Assembly: GCA_014529385.2 (NCBI GenBank)
Contig: CM043971.1
Coordinates: 88,987,340 to 89,051,339, forward strand
From: Adiantum capillus-veneris
Taxonomy: Eukaryota; Streptophyta; Polypodiopsida; Polypodiales; Pteridaceae
DNA length: 64,000 nucleotides
Direction: 5' to 3'
Position numbers and translations under genes: made by a program. Below, in pieces: positions 22,983-33,335 of the stretch (the stretch's first letter is position 1; every line of letters starts with the position of its first letter). The notes beneath the pieces are model-generated. The model did not search any database, was not told where the DNA came from, and worked only from the letters and a program-made list of their open reading frames with translations.

Positions 22983-23699
22983 TCACTCCAATTCGATTCC
23001 CATACTTTCAAGCACAACAGGAAGTCCTTTGTCAACCCCGCAAGGCACAAACGTGACAAGAATACTTGGCTGATCCCACAACCCCAGATCCTTTATGATG
23101 TCACTGATACCTATCTGAAAAGTTGTAACCTGCAATTCATAGTCAGGGCTCTTAACTCTTCTAGGCTCATGGAAATATGATCCACTGAACTCGGCGCATG
23201 TGACCGGAGTCTTCTCGTTGGCATCAGGTAAGTTGATGAAGATGCGAAATGCTGATGCCTTGCTGCGTAGCAGCTTGAGTTTCACAGAAAGAATTTCTTC
23301 CAGCTCATCATCTTTCAACCGCAGCTCAGGACTCGTACTTGGCCTCCCTAAGTTTGCTGTGTAAGGCAACCCTCGCAAAACCACTTCATCAATAGAAACT
23401 TTACTGGGATCAAAAATCAAAAAGCTTCTTTGCTCCTGTGCTCTTGCCAAACCATCAACTACAATTGGATTCATGCATAGCATTGTTCCAAACACTGCCA
23501 GCACTTGGAACACTAAAACCCGCCTTACAGAAGCTTCACCCCCATGACTAGCATTGGCATTGATATTTGTCCACTGCATTGCCTGACATTTTGGCCGGCA
23601 ACATCGCACCGACCCATTCATGGAAAAATCTGCATCTTTCATCTTTGCCAGTTTCTGATTTAAACAATTGAGGAACATCTCTGCACATCCAATGCCAGC
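22983..23699 (-). CDS. stand-alone polyphenol oxidase C-terminal (KFDV-type) domain protein, likely thylakoid lumen
   Basis: The exon runs from 23699 to the stop at 22985-22983 (238 codons). Its start follows a good splice acceptor (TTTGCAG, AG at 23701-23700), in phase 0, so an upstream exon is expected. The first 50 or so residues are Cys/Asn/Lys-rich and transit-peptide-like (VRCCRPKCQA). Then comes a twin-arginine signal: SVRRVLVFQVLAVFG, a hydrophobic core, and an ARAQ cleavage-like end. The remainder resembles the C-terminal domain of plant polyphenol oxidases: ELEEILSVKLKLL, AFRIFINLPDANE (KFDV-motif position), CAEFSGSYFHEPR, FQIGISDIIKDLGLWDQPSI and a final VVLESMGIELE. No copper-binding tyrosinase domain precedes it within 500 bases. 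In polyphenol oxidases this domain caps the copper site; a free copy could be a chaperone, inhibitor or retired gene. A truncated PPO gene is the main alternative. The frame is open, unlike everything around it. Confidence 0.75.
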   Translation of the reverse strand, partial: AGIGCAEMFLNCLNQKLAKMKDADFSMNGSVRCCRPKCQAMQWTNINANASHGGEASVRRVLVFQVLAVFGTMLCMNPIVVDGLARAQEQRSFLIFDPSKVSIDEVVLRGLPYTANLGRPSTSPELRLKDDELEEILSVKLKLLRSKASAFRIFINLPDANEKTPVTCAEFSGSYFHEPRRVKSPDYELQVTTFQIGISDIIKDLGLWDQPSILVTFVPCGVDKGLPVVLESMGIELE

Positions 23700-24240
23700 C
23701 TGCAAATGCCATCCTTTCAATTATCCAGAATTATTGAATAGCACTCAGCTCCTTCAATGAACGTTTCACACAAACTGCTGCTTCAAGAAAAATCTTTACA
23801 AGATCGCTAAAATGAAAACCTTACTCATCGCCGTTCACCAACCACTACTACTAAATATACGTATTCGAATGCAGAAAAGCACCCCTTCCACCCATATTGC
23901 AGTTAATAACTCCGAGAAACTCCGAACTACCAATCTAGTAATTTCAAGATTCAAGCTAACACAAGTTCACAGCTAAAGCATGCCACAAACTACAATCTCC
24001 ACCAATACAGCATAGAAAAAAGATATCTAAGCTATCAGCCAATGTGCAGTCAAATAAAACGATGTGACTCTCCAAAAGGTACTAAATGATTCGGTACAAA
24101 TTTCTACGAGAGAAACCCTTTTCAAGTGAAGTAGGGTTAAGGTATAAGAAATGCGTTTCATATGAAAAAAACGTTTCGTAAGTTTCATATGGATATGAAA
24201 CGTGTTTCTATGCAACACTGCAGTGCAGACTACTTAGTCT
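23700..24240 (-). other. intron or upstream region of the PPO-like gene
   Basis: Begins at the acceptor AG (23701-23700). A donor-like GA|GTAAGG lies at 23826-23819 on the minus strand, but joining it in phase 0 would place a TGA just before the junction, so it is not the matching donor. No exon encoding an initiator methionine in frame was found. The first exon is farther upstream or lost. Confidence 0.4.
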
Positions 24241-25200
24241 AGCTGCCCCTCTTCTCAGAGGCCGACTTCGGCACAGACACCTTGGTCTAGCTCTCAGAGG
24301 ACAACCATAGCAGGGATTGCTCGGTTTTGTTGAGGATCATAACAAGCTGGTTGCTTAGTTGGGCTCTCTCCCTCACTTGGAGGCCACTCTACGTACTGAC
24401 AAAACACCATTTGCTGGTGATGCGTGCAATCTTTCGCTGACTGCAGCAGCATACGGTCGAGTTTTGCAGTGCAAACTTCTCAATTTGACCTTCCTGGAGA
24501 TTTTGCAGGTCAGATGCTGGCCTTCATGGATTGCAGCTACTCCTTTTCTTCAAATGGAGTGACCCCCGATCTTCTTCAGGATTGGACATTTGCAAACCTT
24601 TCAGCACTCCTATGAATGTTGAGTCTATACACAGTTCGGGACGAGCGGTACACACTTAGTAGTGCCGAAGTAACCATTTCCCTACGCTGCTCGTGTTGGC
24701 ATCTACTTGGAGATTTATTGGCAGCTAGAGTTCCGACACTTGCTTTTTTGCAGCAGACATCTTCATTCGAGGCCTCACAACTTCAGCTTCTGACGGTTTG
24801 TTTAGCATGCTGCATCAAGCACTAAGAGCAGGTGTTAAGAGTTATACCACTCTACTGCTTCATCTAGGGTTAGGGAATACTTGTATTTGGCTACTGTGCA
24901 CCAAGCTTGCCACCCATGCATTTGCATTTAGGCTGCTAGAGGTCCTAGCCGTGCCACTTTGGCCGGTCGAACCAATTTGGACCTGGTCTACTTTTCCCCT
25001 TTTCTTGGGCGCCCTATGGTTAAGGTTAGTTTCCTGCATTTTCTTTTCTAGGTCATGGGGGTATTTTACTAGAATGCCAACCTATGCCTTTGTGCCTTAT
25101 ATAGGCAGCCCACTAGCACCCACTATGTCCGTAGGGTGACACTCCAGTGGGAGTCACGAGGATGGGCTTCATGCCCCAGCATCTTCTCCTGCGATCTTTC

Positions 25201-25205
<5 letters not shown>
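24241..25205 (+). pseudogene. upstream part of LINE-type module, heavily decayed
   Basis: Several overlapping short frames with Leu/Trp/Phe-rich translations, none with a motif I can name. It leads into the open zinc-finger ORF at 25239. By position it would be the degraded reverse transcriptase end of the same LINE-like element. I could not find a YxDD box, so this is inferred from context only. Confidence 0.3.

Positions 25206-25238
<33 letters not shown>
25206..25238. repeat. (CT)n microsatellite
   Basis: About seventeen CT units directly upstream of the open frame at 25239. Confidence 0.95.
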
Positions 25239-26024
25239 GTGGTGGAGGCGCTCACCAGATCAGTCTCCTTCATAAACCGCACATGGGAACTTCCTAGAGA
25301 CAGATATGCTCGCATAGCACTTGAGTCCTCTCGACAGTTAGCCATACAAGGAGATACAACATGCTGGTATGGGGAGATGACATCATGGTTTCAGGCGCAT
25401 GGGTTCAGCATAGACAGGCTGCCACCATTCCAGTACTCATTGGATGCACCATCTCTCACTCTTACACAGTCAGAGACCACCAAGCTCATCCGCCAAGACC
25501 TGACCCAACTAGACACCAGGAGGACATGGATACAACCAGCACAGGAATTGGGCACGAAGATGGCTTTCTACAGAGACCACCTTCTCCAGCTTACGGAAGA
25601 TGGTTTTGTGACGAGACCCAGATACATGGATACCCAATTGTCTCATGGGATACGATGTGCTATTGGCCAGTTACGCACATCTTCTCACCAGCTGCGGATT
25701 GAGACTGGGAGATACAACGGAGTACCAGCAGAGGCCAGGACATGCCCCTTGTGTGACATGGAACCTGAGACAGAGCTGCATTATACATGCCGCTGCCCCG
25801 TCTACTACGAGATACGAGGCCGCTTCCATTGCTTGTTCAGAGAGGGTTTTGGACCACTCTCAAGAGTCATGGGATACGAAGATCAGAGATGCCTGGGTTT
25901 GTTCTTGCTCGAACTGCACAGACACAGAAATAGCCTGATGAATGGTGAGGCTAGCCAGTCTCAAAGACAGATCACAGACTTCTTCAGAGCAGACGCGGGA
26001 CAGCCGCAAGAGCCACTCCCATAG
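25239..26024 (+). CDS. LINE-type C-terminal module with CCHC zinc finger, open frame
   Basis: A 261-codon open frame directly after a (CT)n tract; its true start is uncertain because the first codon is GTG and the frame may continue from decayed sequence upstream. The N-terminal half has DRLPPFQYSLDAP, IRQDLTQLDTRRTW, LGTKMAFYRDHLLQL and an EDGFVTRPRYMD block. The C-terminal half has HQLRIETGRYNGVPAEART, then CPLCDMEPETELHYTC (C-x2-C-x8-H-x3-C), RCPVYYEIRGRFHCLF and GYEDQRCLGLFLLELHRHR. The E-T-G-R plus C-C-H-C arrangement resembles the post-reverse-transcriptase region of LINE proteins. No reverse transcriptase precedes it in frame. It is one of the few long uninterrupted frames in the window, so it is either recent or retained; I cannot tell which. 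Confidence 0.6.
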   Translation: MVEALTRSVSFINRTWELPRDRYARIALESSRQLAIQGDTTCWYGEMTSWFQAHGFSIDRLPPFQYSLDAPSLTLTQSETTKLIRQDLTQLDTRRTWIQPAQELGTKMAFYRDHLLQLTEDGFVTRPRYMDTQLSHGIRCAIGQLRTSSHQLRIETGRYNGVPAEARTCPLCDMEPETELHYTCRCPVYYEIRGRFHCLFREGFGPLSRVMGYEDQRCLGLFLLELHRHRNSLMNGEASQSQRQITDFFRADAGQPQEPLP

Positions 26025-27353
26025 CAGAGCTCCCCCTCGTCTCACACCAGAGGCACACTGATCGACCGAGCGATTGAACTGGGGAGATCTAGGCGCCCAC
26101 GACTGCGAAGGACTACACAGCATCGACGAAGGCTACGTCAGAAGAGTCGGAGCACGCTGGCTAGGCATGCACGACGCCCGGTCAGACTACTAACCATGGA
26201 GGAAATTGATTGAGATTCGCCAATGACCGATGCTAGATCTCTTGTGATTCAGCTATCCCAACAAGCCGCCCATTTTTGCTTAGTTCACATCGACCAATCT
26301 AGGATCCCATAGTATATATCTTTGTTTTGTACTGTTGTTATGTTATTTTGTTACTCTAACTTTGCATCAGATCCACCACCTTGTAACTTTCTGGTCTCAT
26401 AGGTCACTATGGCCTTTTGAAGACGTTAATATAACATTTCATTTCTCTCTCTCTCCCGCTGTCACTTGACAGTCGGGCCGCAGCTTTATTACCGTGTAAA
26501 AGAGCAGGTGTGGTAACACTCAAGCTCAAGCAGGAGAGAGAGGAGAGAGCACTAAGAGATGCTACAGAGAGAAGATGGAGGGGGCGAGAGAGAGAAAGAA
26601 AGAGAGAGTGCTCACACCCTACGGGGCTTGCTACACAACAAGAGCATACTCAGGTGCTCAAATGTGGGATGTGTTTAAGTTTGGGCTGGGTGGTGAAACT
26701 TTCTATGGGAAGTATATAAGGGCCCCACGGGCTTTCACTTTGTATCCATCTGTTTGAAGTTAATTGGAGCAATCTCAAGCTTGGCTTGTCAATCTCTCTC
26801 TATTTTCTCCCTCACACTCGTACCTGTGTTGCCATGAGTGTGTCGCATCTACACTTCCCATTGTGCTATTCTAACAAGATGCCACGCCCCCCCACCTCTC
26901 CCAAATTTAGGGGGCCTACAAATACGTCCGACCCACCAATACCCCACACCCCATAAAATGTGGGAATATGAGGGCTCCACTGCATAAAATAGGGCACCCT
27001 CTACAAATGGGCCACAGGTAGCGTGTGACCCCATGATCCCTGTAGAACCTAAGGCACAACCAAAGAGAAGCCCTCTCGCCCTAGATCGGGAAACCAGGAG
27101 ATAATCCTCAAAAATCTTAATATATGCCTCTCTACACCGACTCAGACATGGTGGTGAGATTACAAGGGTCTCAAAAGAGGATGTGTTGCAAAAGATGGTC
27201 AGATGCAGTCTATATGTTTATATTTGTTGTCTTTGAGAGGTGATAAGCGTTGTCCTGTCAAGCTTTGTTTGGCCTCTTGGTGGCGTCTTTGGACAAGAGG
27301 TGGTGATGTGTTGTGGATCCAGCAAGAACTTGTCACCTGGCCCCATGTTTGTA
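26025..27353. other. 3' flank of LINE module and spacer
   Basis: No gene recognised. 26025-26430 probably belongs to the untranslated end of the LINE-type module. A GA-rich stretch lies at 26530-26610. The last five bases, TTGTA (27349-27353), are the left target-site duplication of the large gypsy element. Confidence 0.45.
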
Positions 27354-28658
27354 TGAAACTGGCCCGTAGGGCGATAGACTTTAGCTTTCACCCGATTCTT
27401 TACTTAAATTTTACAACACGAGGAAACTTCACGAATAAGCTCGTGACTGGAAATTACACTTCAAACAACACACAGCATAGGAGCTAGAGTGCTTCCAAGT
27501 AGACAGCGACACGTTGTAGGCCCCAAAGACTAGCGCCTTTTTCGGTATTTTTTTATTCTTACTGCAAATAGACGTCCCGAACGCTTTCACCTAACTCTCA
27601 CCAAGCAGTCCAAACCTGTCCATGGCTGTAATTGCAGGTTTTTTACCCAATTTTACCAACATAATGGCGCAAAAACCCCTGTAGGTCAAAAGTACACGTC
27701 AAGGACACTTTCCCTTGCAGTTTGGAAGCTTTGCAATGAGCTCCAGGTCAATTTCAGCATGCTGTAATTCCCTGTTTTGTCACTGTCAGGTGCCCAAAGC
27801 CCTGTTTAAGCATCCCAAGGCTTTCCCGAGGCTCCCCTGGCGATGTCCTGCAGTTTAGGTGCAAAACCCTAAACCTGCAGAAAAACACAGCAGGCTGTAA
27901 TTTTCTATTTTGGATCGTTTTGGGCAGAGTGAACACGTCAACGCTCGTCTCAAGTGCTCCCGCATGCAATGGGACAGTTCCCCTTTGAATCAGACGAGTT
28001 TTCACACGAGCAAACTCTCCGATTTCGCAATTATTCGCGATGGGACTATGCGTACTTGTGGGGGATTAGCAATTAGCTAATCCGGTTCCTGTACAGAAGG
28101 CTCTTGCCTTGGCAAATGCGCATAAAACCCCCAGAATTGTACATGGTCATCAAAGAGATGCACGAGAGCAAATCATCGCGCTACATGAGACAAGGGAGAA
28201 GGCAAGCTCTCCATAAAAGCTATAATCACCTGCACCCACCACTCACACACACACTGTAGTCACTTGTAAAACAAAAATCAGCCTCCACTCTCAAATTGGG
28301 CGCCCCCTCTTCATGCAAAACAGGCAAAATCACTTGGAGCCGTCATGTGTCTAGTTTGCCTCTTTTGAATTAAATTCCTAGTATCCACCTACTTATAAAG
28401 TGTAGCAAGGGGCCTAAATGACTTTGAACTGAGCCTAGACACCCTTTTGCTACTCGGATTTCAGAGCCGACTGGCCCAACCATCTCGTGGCAACCTGTCC
28501 TTCCCCATTGCGGGTGAAACTCTCAATCGTGGGCCGTTTCACACTGGCCACACAATGTCCGACCATTTGCGATTTCAAGAAGAGGGTCCCAAAAATTAAA
28601 TAAAAATCAAGGGAAGAAACCAACAACTAAGGTTAGTGGTTGCCATAGCCTCGTGACA
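27354..28658 (-). repeat. 3' LTR of the chromovirus
   Basis: Reads TGAAACTGGCCCG to CCTCGTGACA on the plus strand and is collinear with 44599-45910. It is followed at 28659 by the complement of a polypurine tract. Confidence 0.92.
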
Positions 28659-28675
28659 TACCCCCTCTTGAAATC
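28659..28675 (-). other. polypurine tract of the chromovirus
   Basis: Minus strand reads TTTCAAGAGGGGGTA directly before the 3' LTR. Confidence 0.85.
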
Positions 28676-28990
28676 GCAAATTTCCTCGATTGCATGCCAA
28701 ATACACATGCCATAGATGGTTTAGTGTGGTTAGCACCCTTTCATCATCGTATGTATCCGCAAGAAAGGTCATGTAACATAGATACAAATGACTTAATGAA
28801 ACCTTCATACTCTTTTCATTTCCATCTATCATAGAAGTGAGCATAATACCTTTGACAATTGTAGAGCAGTGCACACTTCTATTGCACTGAATCCATATGT
28901 ACATTTGATGTGCTAGCTCCATTATTACCCCCTTTCGAACACGTTGGATTGGGGCATACGTAGGTTGTAACCCAAAGGCCTCAAGGTAAA
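28676..28990 (-). other. 3' untranslated stretch of the chromovirus
   Basis: Lies between the chromodomain stop (28992-28994) and the polypurine tract. No coding motif recognised. Confidence 0.5.
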
Positions 28991-28991
28991 G

Positions 28992-29841
28992 CTACAATAC
29001 GTTCGGTGACTCTAGCAATTCACACTCTTCCATCCACTTTGCATCCATAGGTGGATAGTTCCTGAACTTCACCAAATACCGTCGTGCAACTTTTCTTTGC
29101 TTATGTGCCAAAATATGCTCAAGTACCAAGATCTCATCAAGTTCTTCAACTTCTGGCTGATCGTCATCTGCCATATCTTCTTGCACATCACCCACAGTCT
29201 TAGAAGACTCACGTGAAACGCATTATGAATCTTCCAAGTGTCAGGCAATTTCAGCCTATAAGCAACATCGTTGATCTTCTCAAGTACTTGAAAAGGCCCA
29301 TAGTATCGCATGCTGAGCCTTGGAAATAACCTTTCCTTGCCCTTCATCTTCTTTAACCTTGCCTTTTCAAACCGTAAAAGTACCCAATCACCAGGTGAAA
29401 ACAACAATTCACGACGATGACAATCACCAGCCCTTTTCAGCTTTGCCTGAGTCTACTCCAACGAAAGCTTGATCTTCTTATACATTTCATCCATGTTCTC
29501 TACATATCAATCTGCCTCAAAAAGTTTGTCCTCTGTGTGCAAATATAGGAGGAACCTTCTTGCCAGCCTCAACAATCTCAAAAGGTGCCTTGCCTCTTGA
29601 CGAATGCACCGTATCCTTGTATGCATACTCAAGCATGGGTAGATACTGTTCCCACTTGCCCTTATTATCTGACACATAGCATTTCAGCAGATTTAAGACA
29701 GTAGAATTAGCCTCTTCTGCCTATCCATCAGTTTGTGGATGACATGAGGAAGAAAACTTTAGCGTGGTGCCCATGTTTTCAAACAAAATAGGCTGGTCAT
29801 ACGAGGATCACGATCAATAGATTGTGGCATACAATGATACT
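28992..29841 (-). pseudogene. chromovirus integrase (C-terminal half) and chromodomain
   Basis: In several frames on the minus strand: DRDPRMTS (integrase core) near 29810, PPIFAHR near 29540, then SPGDWVLLRFEKARLKKMKG and YYGPFQVLEKINDVAYRLKL (integrase C-terminal domain, 29404-29240), then a chromodomain with VLEHILAHKQRKVARRYLVK and WMEECELL (29130-29000). The chromodomain is what places the element among chromoviruses; it is thought to guide integration to chromatin. The 5' half of the gene continues at 34591, beyond the inserted element, and the bases on either side join in the right order. Stops such as the TAG near 29756 show decay. Confidence 0.88.
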
Positions 29842-29846
29842 TGAAC

Positions 29847-29920
29847 TGTCACAAGACGGACACCACGTGCCAATAGAAAAGAACAGACTGAACAGACTTT
29901 TAGCACTTCAATAACACCTG

Positions 29921-29955
<35 letters not shown>

Positions 29956-30386
29956 GACACGCGACACGGAGTCGCAGAATTCCACCCCAAAGAGTATTGG
30001 CCCCAAACCTTGGCCCCCTTTTCGGTATTTCTTTATATTGCATCAACACAGTACAAGCCAGTACTCCAGACTCTGCACCTTCTCCAGGAAGCATGCCAAA
30101 GAATGAGCCCTAACCTCATATTTAAAGGCCCTTGGCCTGAAAAGCAGTTACAGTGAAAAAGCCTTCAAAACTCAAAAGTTTCTCGTCCAAAAGCAATGCC
30201 AAAAAGCTGTCAACGTAAATCACGGAATTCCGTACAACTACAAGCGCAAAACGTGGAAATCCGTACAGTCTGCCACGTCATCATGTAAACGCAATTTCCG
30301 GATTTTTCGTACAGCTGCCACGTCATCAACATCGCAAGTCTTTGTGTGGGCCCTACTTATTTTAATGTCTTTTATGTCACTGGGAC
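29847..30386 (-). repeat. LTR copy 1 of the short family (truncated)
   Basis: Starts TGTCACAAGACGG; ends abruptly after TTATGTCACTGGGAC, where copy 2 begins. (GA)n tract about 30 bases at 29925-29954. Confidence 0.88.
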
Positions 30387-31014
30387 TGTCACAAGACAGG
30401 CCCCACGTCCCAATAGAAAAGAACAGACTGAACAGACTTTTAGCACTTCAATTACAACTGAACTGAAAGAGAGAGACGACACGCGACACAGAGTGGCGGA
30501 ATTCCATCCCAGAGAGTATTGGCCCCAAACCTTGGCACCCCTTTCGGTATTTCTTTATATTGCATCAACTCAGTACAAGCCGGTACTCCAAACTCTGCAC
30601 CTTCTCCAGGAAGCAAGCCAGAGAATGAGCCCTAACCTCATATTTAAAGGCCCTTGGCTTGAAAAGCACTTACAATGAAAAGCCTTCAAAACTCAAAAGC
30701 TTCTGGTCCAAAAAGCAAAGCCAAAAGCTGCCAGCGTAACTTACGGAAATCCGTACAACCTACCATGTCATCAGCCAACGCAAAACACGAAAATCCGTAC
30801 AGCCTGCCACGTCATCATGTCAACGCAATTTTTTGAAAATCTTCCCTGCTTTATTTTAATCCTTTATGTCACTTGGGGCCCCATCGGACGGGGTCCCTAT
30901 AAGTTGGTAGGACTTCTTGTTCTGTTACTTGTTCTTCTTAGGGTTTAGGCCCCTCGGCCGGCATCTGTAAGTTGGCTCCATTCTTTAGCTTTGACACGTC
31001 AGCAGTTTGTTACA
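30387..31014 (-). repeat. LTR copy 2 of the short family
   Basis: TGTCACAAGACAGG to GTTTGTTACA. The (GA)n tract is short, about 10 bases. It is followed by the complement of the polypurine tract (CTCCCCTTCTTGAAAG), so it serves as a 3' LTR. Confidence 0.9.
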
Positions 31015-32156
31015 TCTCCCCTTCTTGAAAGAGAGCAATCGTCCGCGATTACAGCATATCTGCAAAACAACTCAAGTTAGCTCAAAAATTTCCGAGGGAC
31101 AATCAATTTGCTCTTTTTATTAAGGAGTTAGCTTCTCCTTTCTGCTCTTTTGATCAAGGAGTTAGCTTCTCCTTTCGGCTGTTTTGATCAACGAGTTAGC
31201 TTCTCCTTTCTGCTCTTTTGATCAAGGAGTTAGCTTCTCCTTTCGTCCAGATCGGAACTCTTGATCTTCCGGTGTAGTAAAATTAGCCATCACACCCAGA
31301 CCGTACTGATCTTCCACGGCTGTCTTGATGCACTAAAATTACATACCCGGGCAATCTCATCCAATTAGGAATATTCAATAGCTGGCACATCACAATGCAG
31401 CACAAATGCTTACATATGAATGTTACAAGACATAGAAACATAAAGCCGCCGATGAACACTCCTCCCGCATAACCTAACAAGGTCTGGGCCGGGAGATATT
31501 CAACGACTCCCTCATCACTCCTCCCGCATAACCTAAAAAGGTCCGGGCCGGGAGATATAGAGGCCTTTTACAACCAAACGCCCCTCAGACCGCAGCCTGC
31601 GTCGTTTGGAGGTGCTGAGAGTAACCACTGCTCAGACTTCTTAATACTCCTCCTACATAAACATCCAGGTCCGGGCCGGGAGTCACAACAACAATTATTT
31701 TACAAGCATGCAACCAAACGCTCCCTAGGCATCAGCCTGCATCGTTCGTAGGTTTTCAAACATACAACGTAACGCTCCCCAGGCATCGGCTTGCGTCATT
31801 CCGAGGTTCAAACAATATCAAAACAGTATTTCTCACTTCTCCACCCAGAAGTAAAATCACCAATCATTGAAACCAGTATCAAACCAGAGTCAAACAATTC
31901 AAATCGGCACCAAAACAGGTTCAAAATAGATACCATCCATTTCAAACAAATTTCAAACAAGATCACCAAACAAGTTCTCAAACAGATTTCAAACTTAAAA
32001 AGCAATCTCGACATTAGTCGAGCTCGAAAAGTTGACTGACTTTCCATCTTGAAACCTACATAGAAAATTAGGGTTACGTTCATTCCATAGGGTCGTAGCC
32101 GAGCACAGCATGGTCCATCAGCTCTTGGACAACAGTGTTTCTTTGGCAGCGATGGT
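31015..32156 (-). other. internal non-coding region, first part, with minisatellite
   Basis: Collinear with 38511-39450 of the clean copy. Contains a tandem repeat of about 33 bases at 31115-31245, built around AAGGAGTTAGCTTCTCCTT, and repeated CTCCTCCCGCATAACC-CCGGGCCGGGAG blocks at 31460-31680. No protein domain recognised. Confidence 0.75.
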
Positions 32157-32230
32157 TGTCACAAGACGAGCACCACGTGCCAATAGAAAAGAATAGACTG
32201 AACAGACTTTTAGCACTTCAATAACAACTG

Positions 32231-32293
<63 letters not shown>

Positions 32294-32805
32294 GAAATGT
32301 GACACGGAGTGGCGCAATTCCACCCCAGAGAGTATTGGCCCCAAACCTTGGCGCCCCTTTCGGTATTTCTTTATATTGCATCAACACAGTACAAGCCGAT
32401 ATTCCAGACTCTGCACCTTCTCCAAGAAGCATGCCAAAGAATGAGCCCTAGCCTCATATTTAAAGGCCCTTGGCCTGAAAAGCAGTTACAGTAAAAAGCC
32501 TTTAAAACTCAAAAGCTTCTGGTCCAAAAAGCAATGCCAAAAGCTACCATCGTAATTTATGGAAATCCGTACAACCTGCCACGTCATCATGCCAGCGCAA
32601 AACGCAAAAATCCGCCACGTCATCAGTTTTTGCGTGTGTCCGGATCCTACTTTATTTTCTTCCTTTATGTCACCTGGGGCCCCATCGAACGGGGTCCCAA
32701 TAAGTTGGTAGTACTTCTTCTGTTACTTGTTCTTCTTAGGCCCCTCGGCCACATCTATAAGTAAGCTCCATTCTTTAGGCTTTGACACGTCAGCAGTTTG
32801 TTACA
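32157..32805 (-). repeat. LTR copy 3 of the short family
   Basis: TGTCACAAGACGAG to GTTTGTTACA; it carries the longest (GA)n tract in the family, about 58 bases at 32235-32292. Confidence 0.9.
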
Positions 32806-33067
32806 TCTCACCTTCTTGAAAGAGAGTAATCGTCCGCGATTACAACATATCTGCAAAACAACTCAAGTTAGCTCAAAAATTTCCGAGGGACAATGAATTT
32901 GCTCATTTTATTAAGGAGTTAGCTTATCCTTTCTGCTCTTTTTATTAAGGAGTTAGCTTCTCCTTTCGACTGTTTTGATCAAGGAGTTAGCTTCTCCTTT
33001 CGGTTATTTTGATCAAGAAGTTAGCTTCTCCTTTCAGCTGTTTTGGTCAAGGAGTTAGATTCTTCAC
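32806..33067 (-). other. internal non-coding fragment with minisatellite
   Basis: Polypurine complement, then about four units of the AAGGAGTTAGCTTCTCC repeat at 32905-33050. Cut by LTR copy 4. Confidence 0.7.
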
Positions 33068-33335
33068 TGTCACAAGACGGGCACCACGTGCCAATAGAAA
33101 AGAACAGACCGAACAGACTTTTAGCACTTCAATAACAACTGAACTGAGAGAGAGAGAGAGAGAGACGACACGCGACACGGAGTGGTGGAATTCCACCCCA
33201 GAGAGTATTGGCCTTAAACCTTGGCGCCCCTTTCGGTATTTCTTTATATTGCATCAACACGGTACCAGCCGGTACTCCAGACTCTGCACCTTCTACAGGA
33301 AGCATGCCAGAGAATGAGCCCTAGCCTCACATTAA
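33068..33335 (-). repeat. LTR copy 4 of the short family (truncated)
   Basis: TGTCACAAGACGGG to about CCTCACATTAA, then joins internal sequence GGTCGTAGCC directly. Less than half an LTR remains. Confidence 0.85.

Noticed and set aside
23819-23826. GA|GTAAGG as the donor partner of the PPO-like exon
   Set aside because: In the required phase the upstream exon would end in TGA.
12044-29846. Link between the copia and the composite element because both have TSD TGAAC
   Set aside because: LTRs, primer-site spacing and locations differ; a five-base match between two events is expected by chance at a modest rate.
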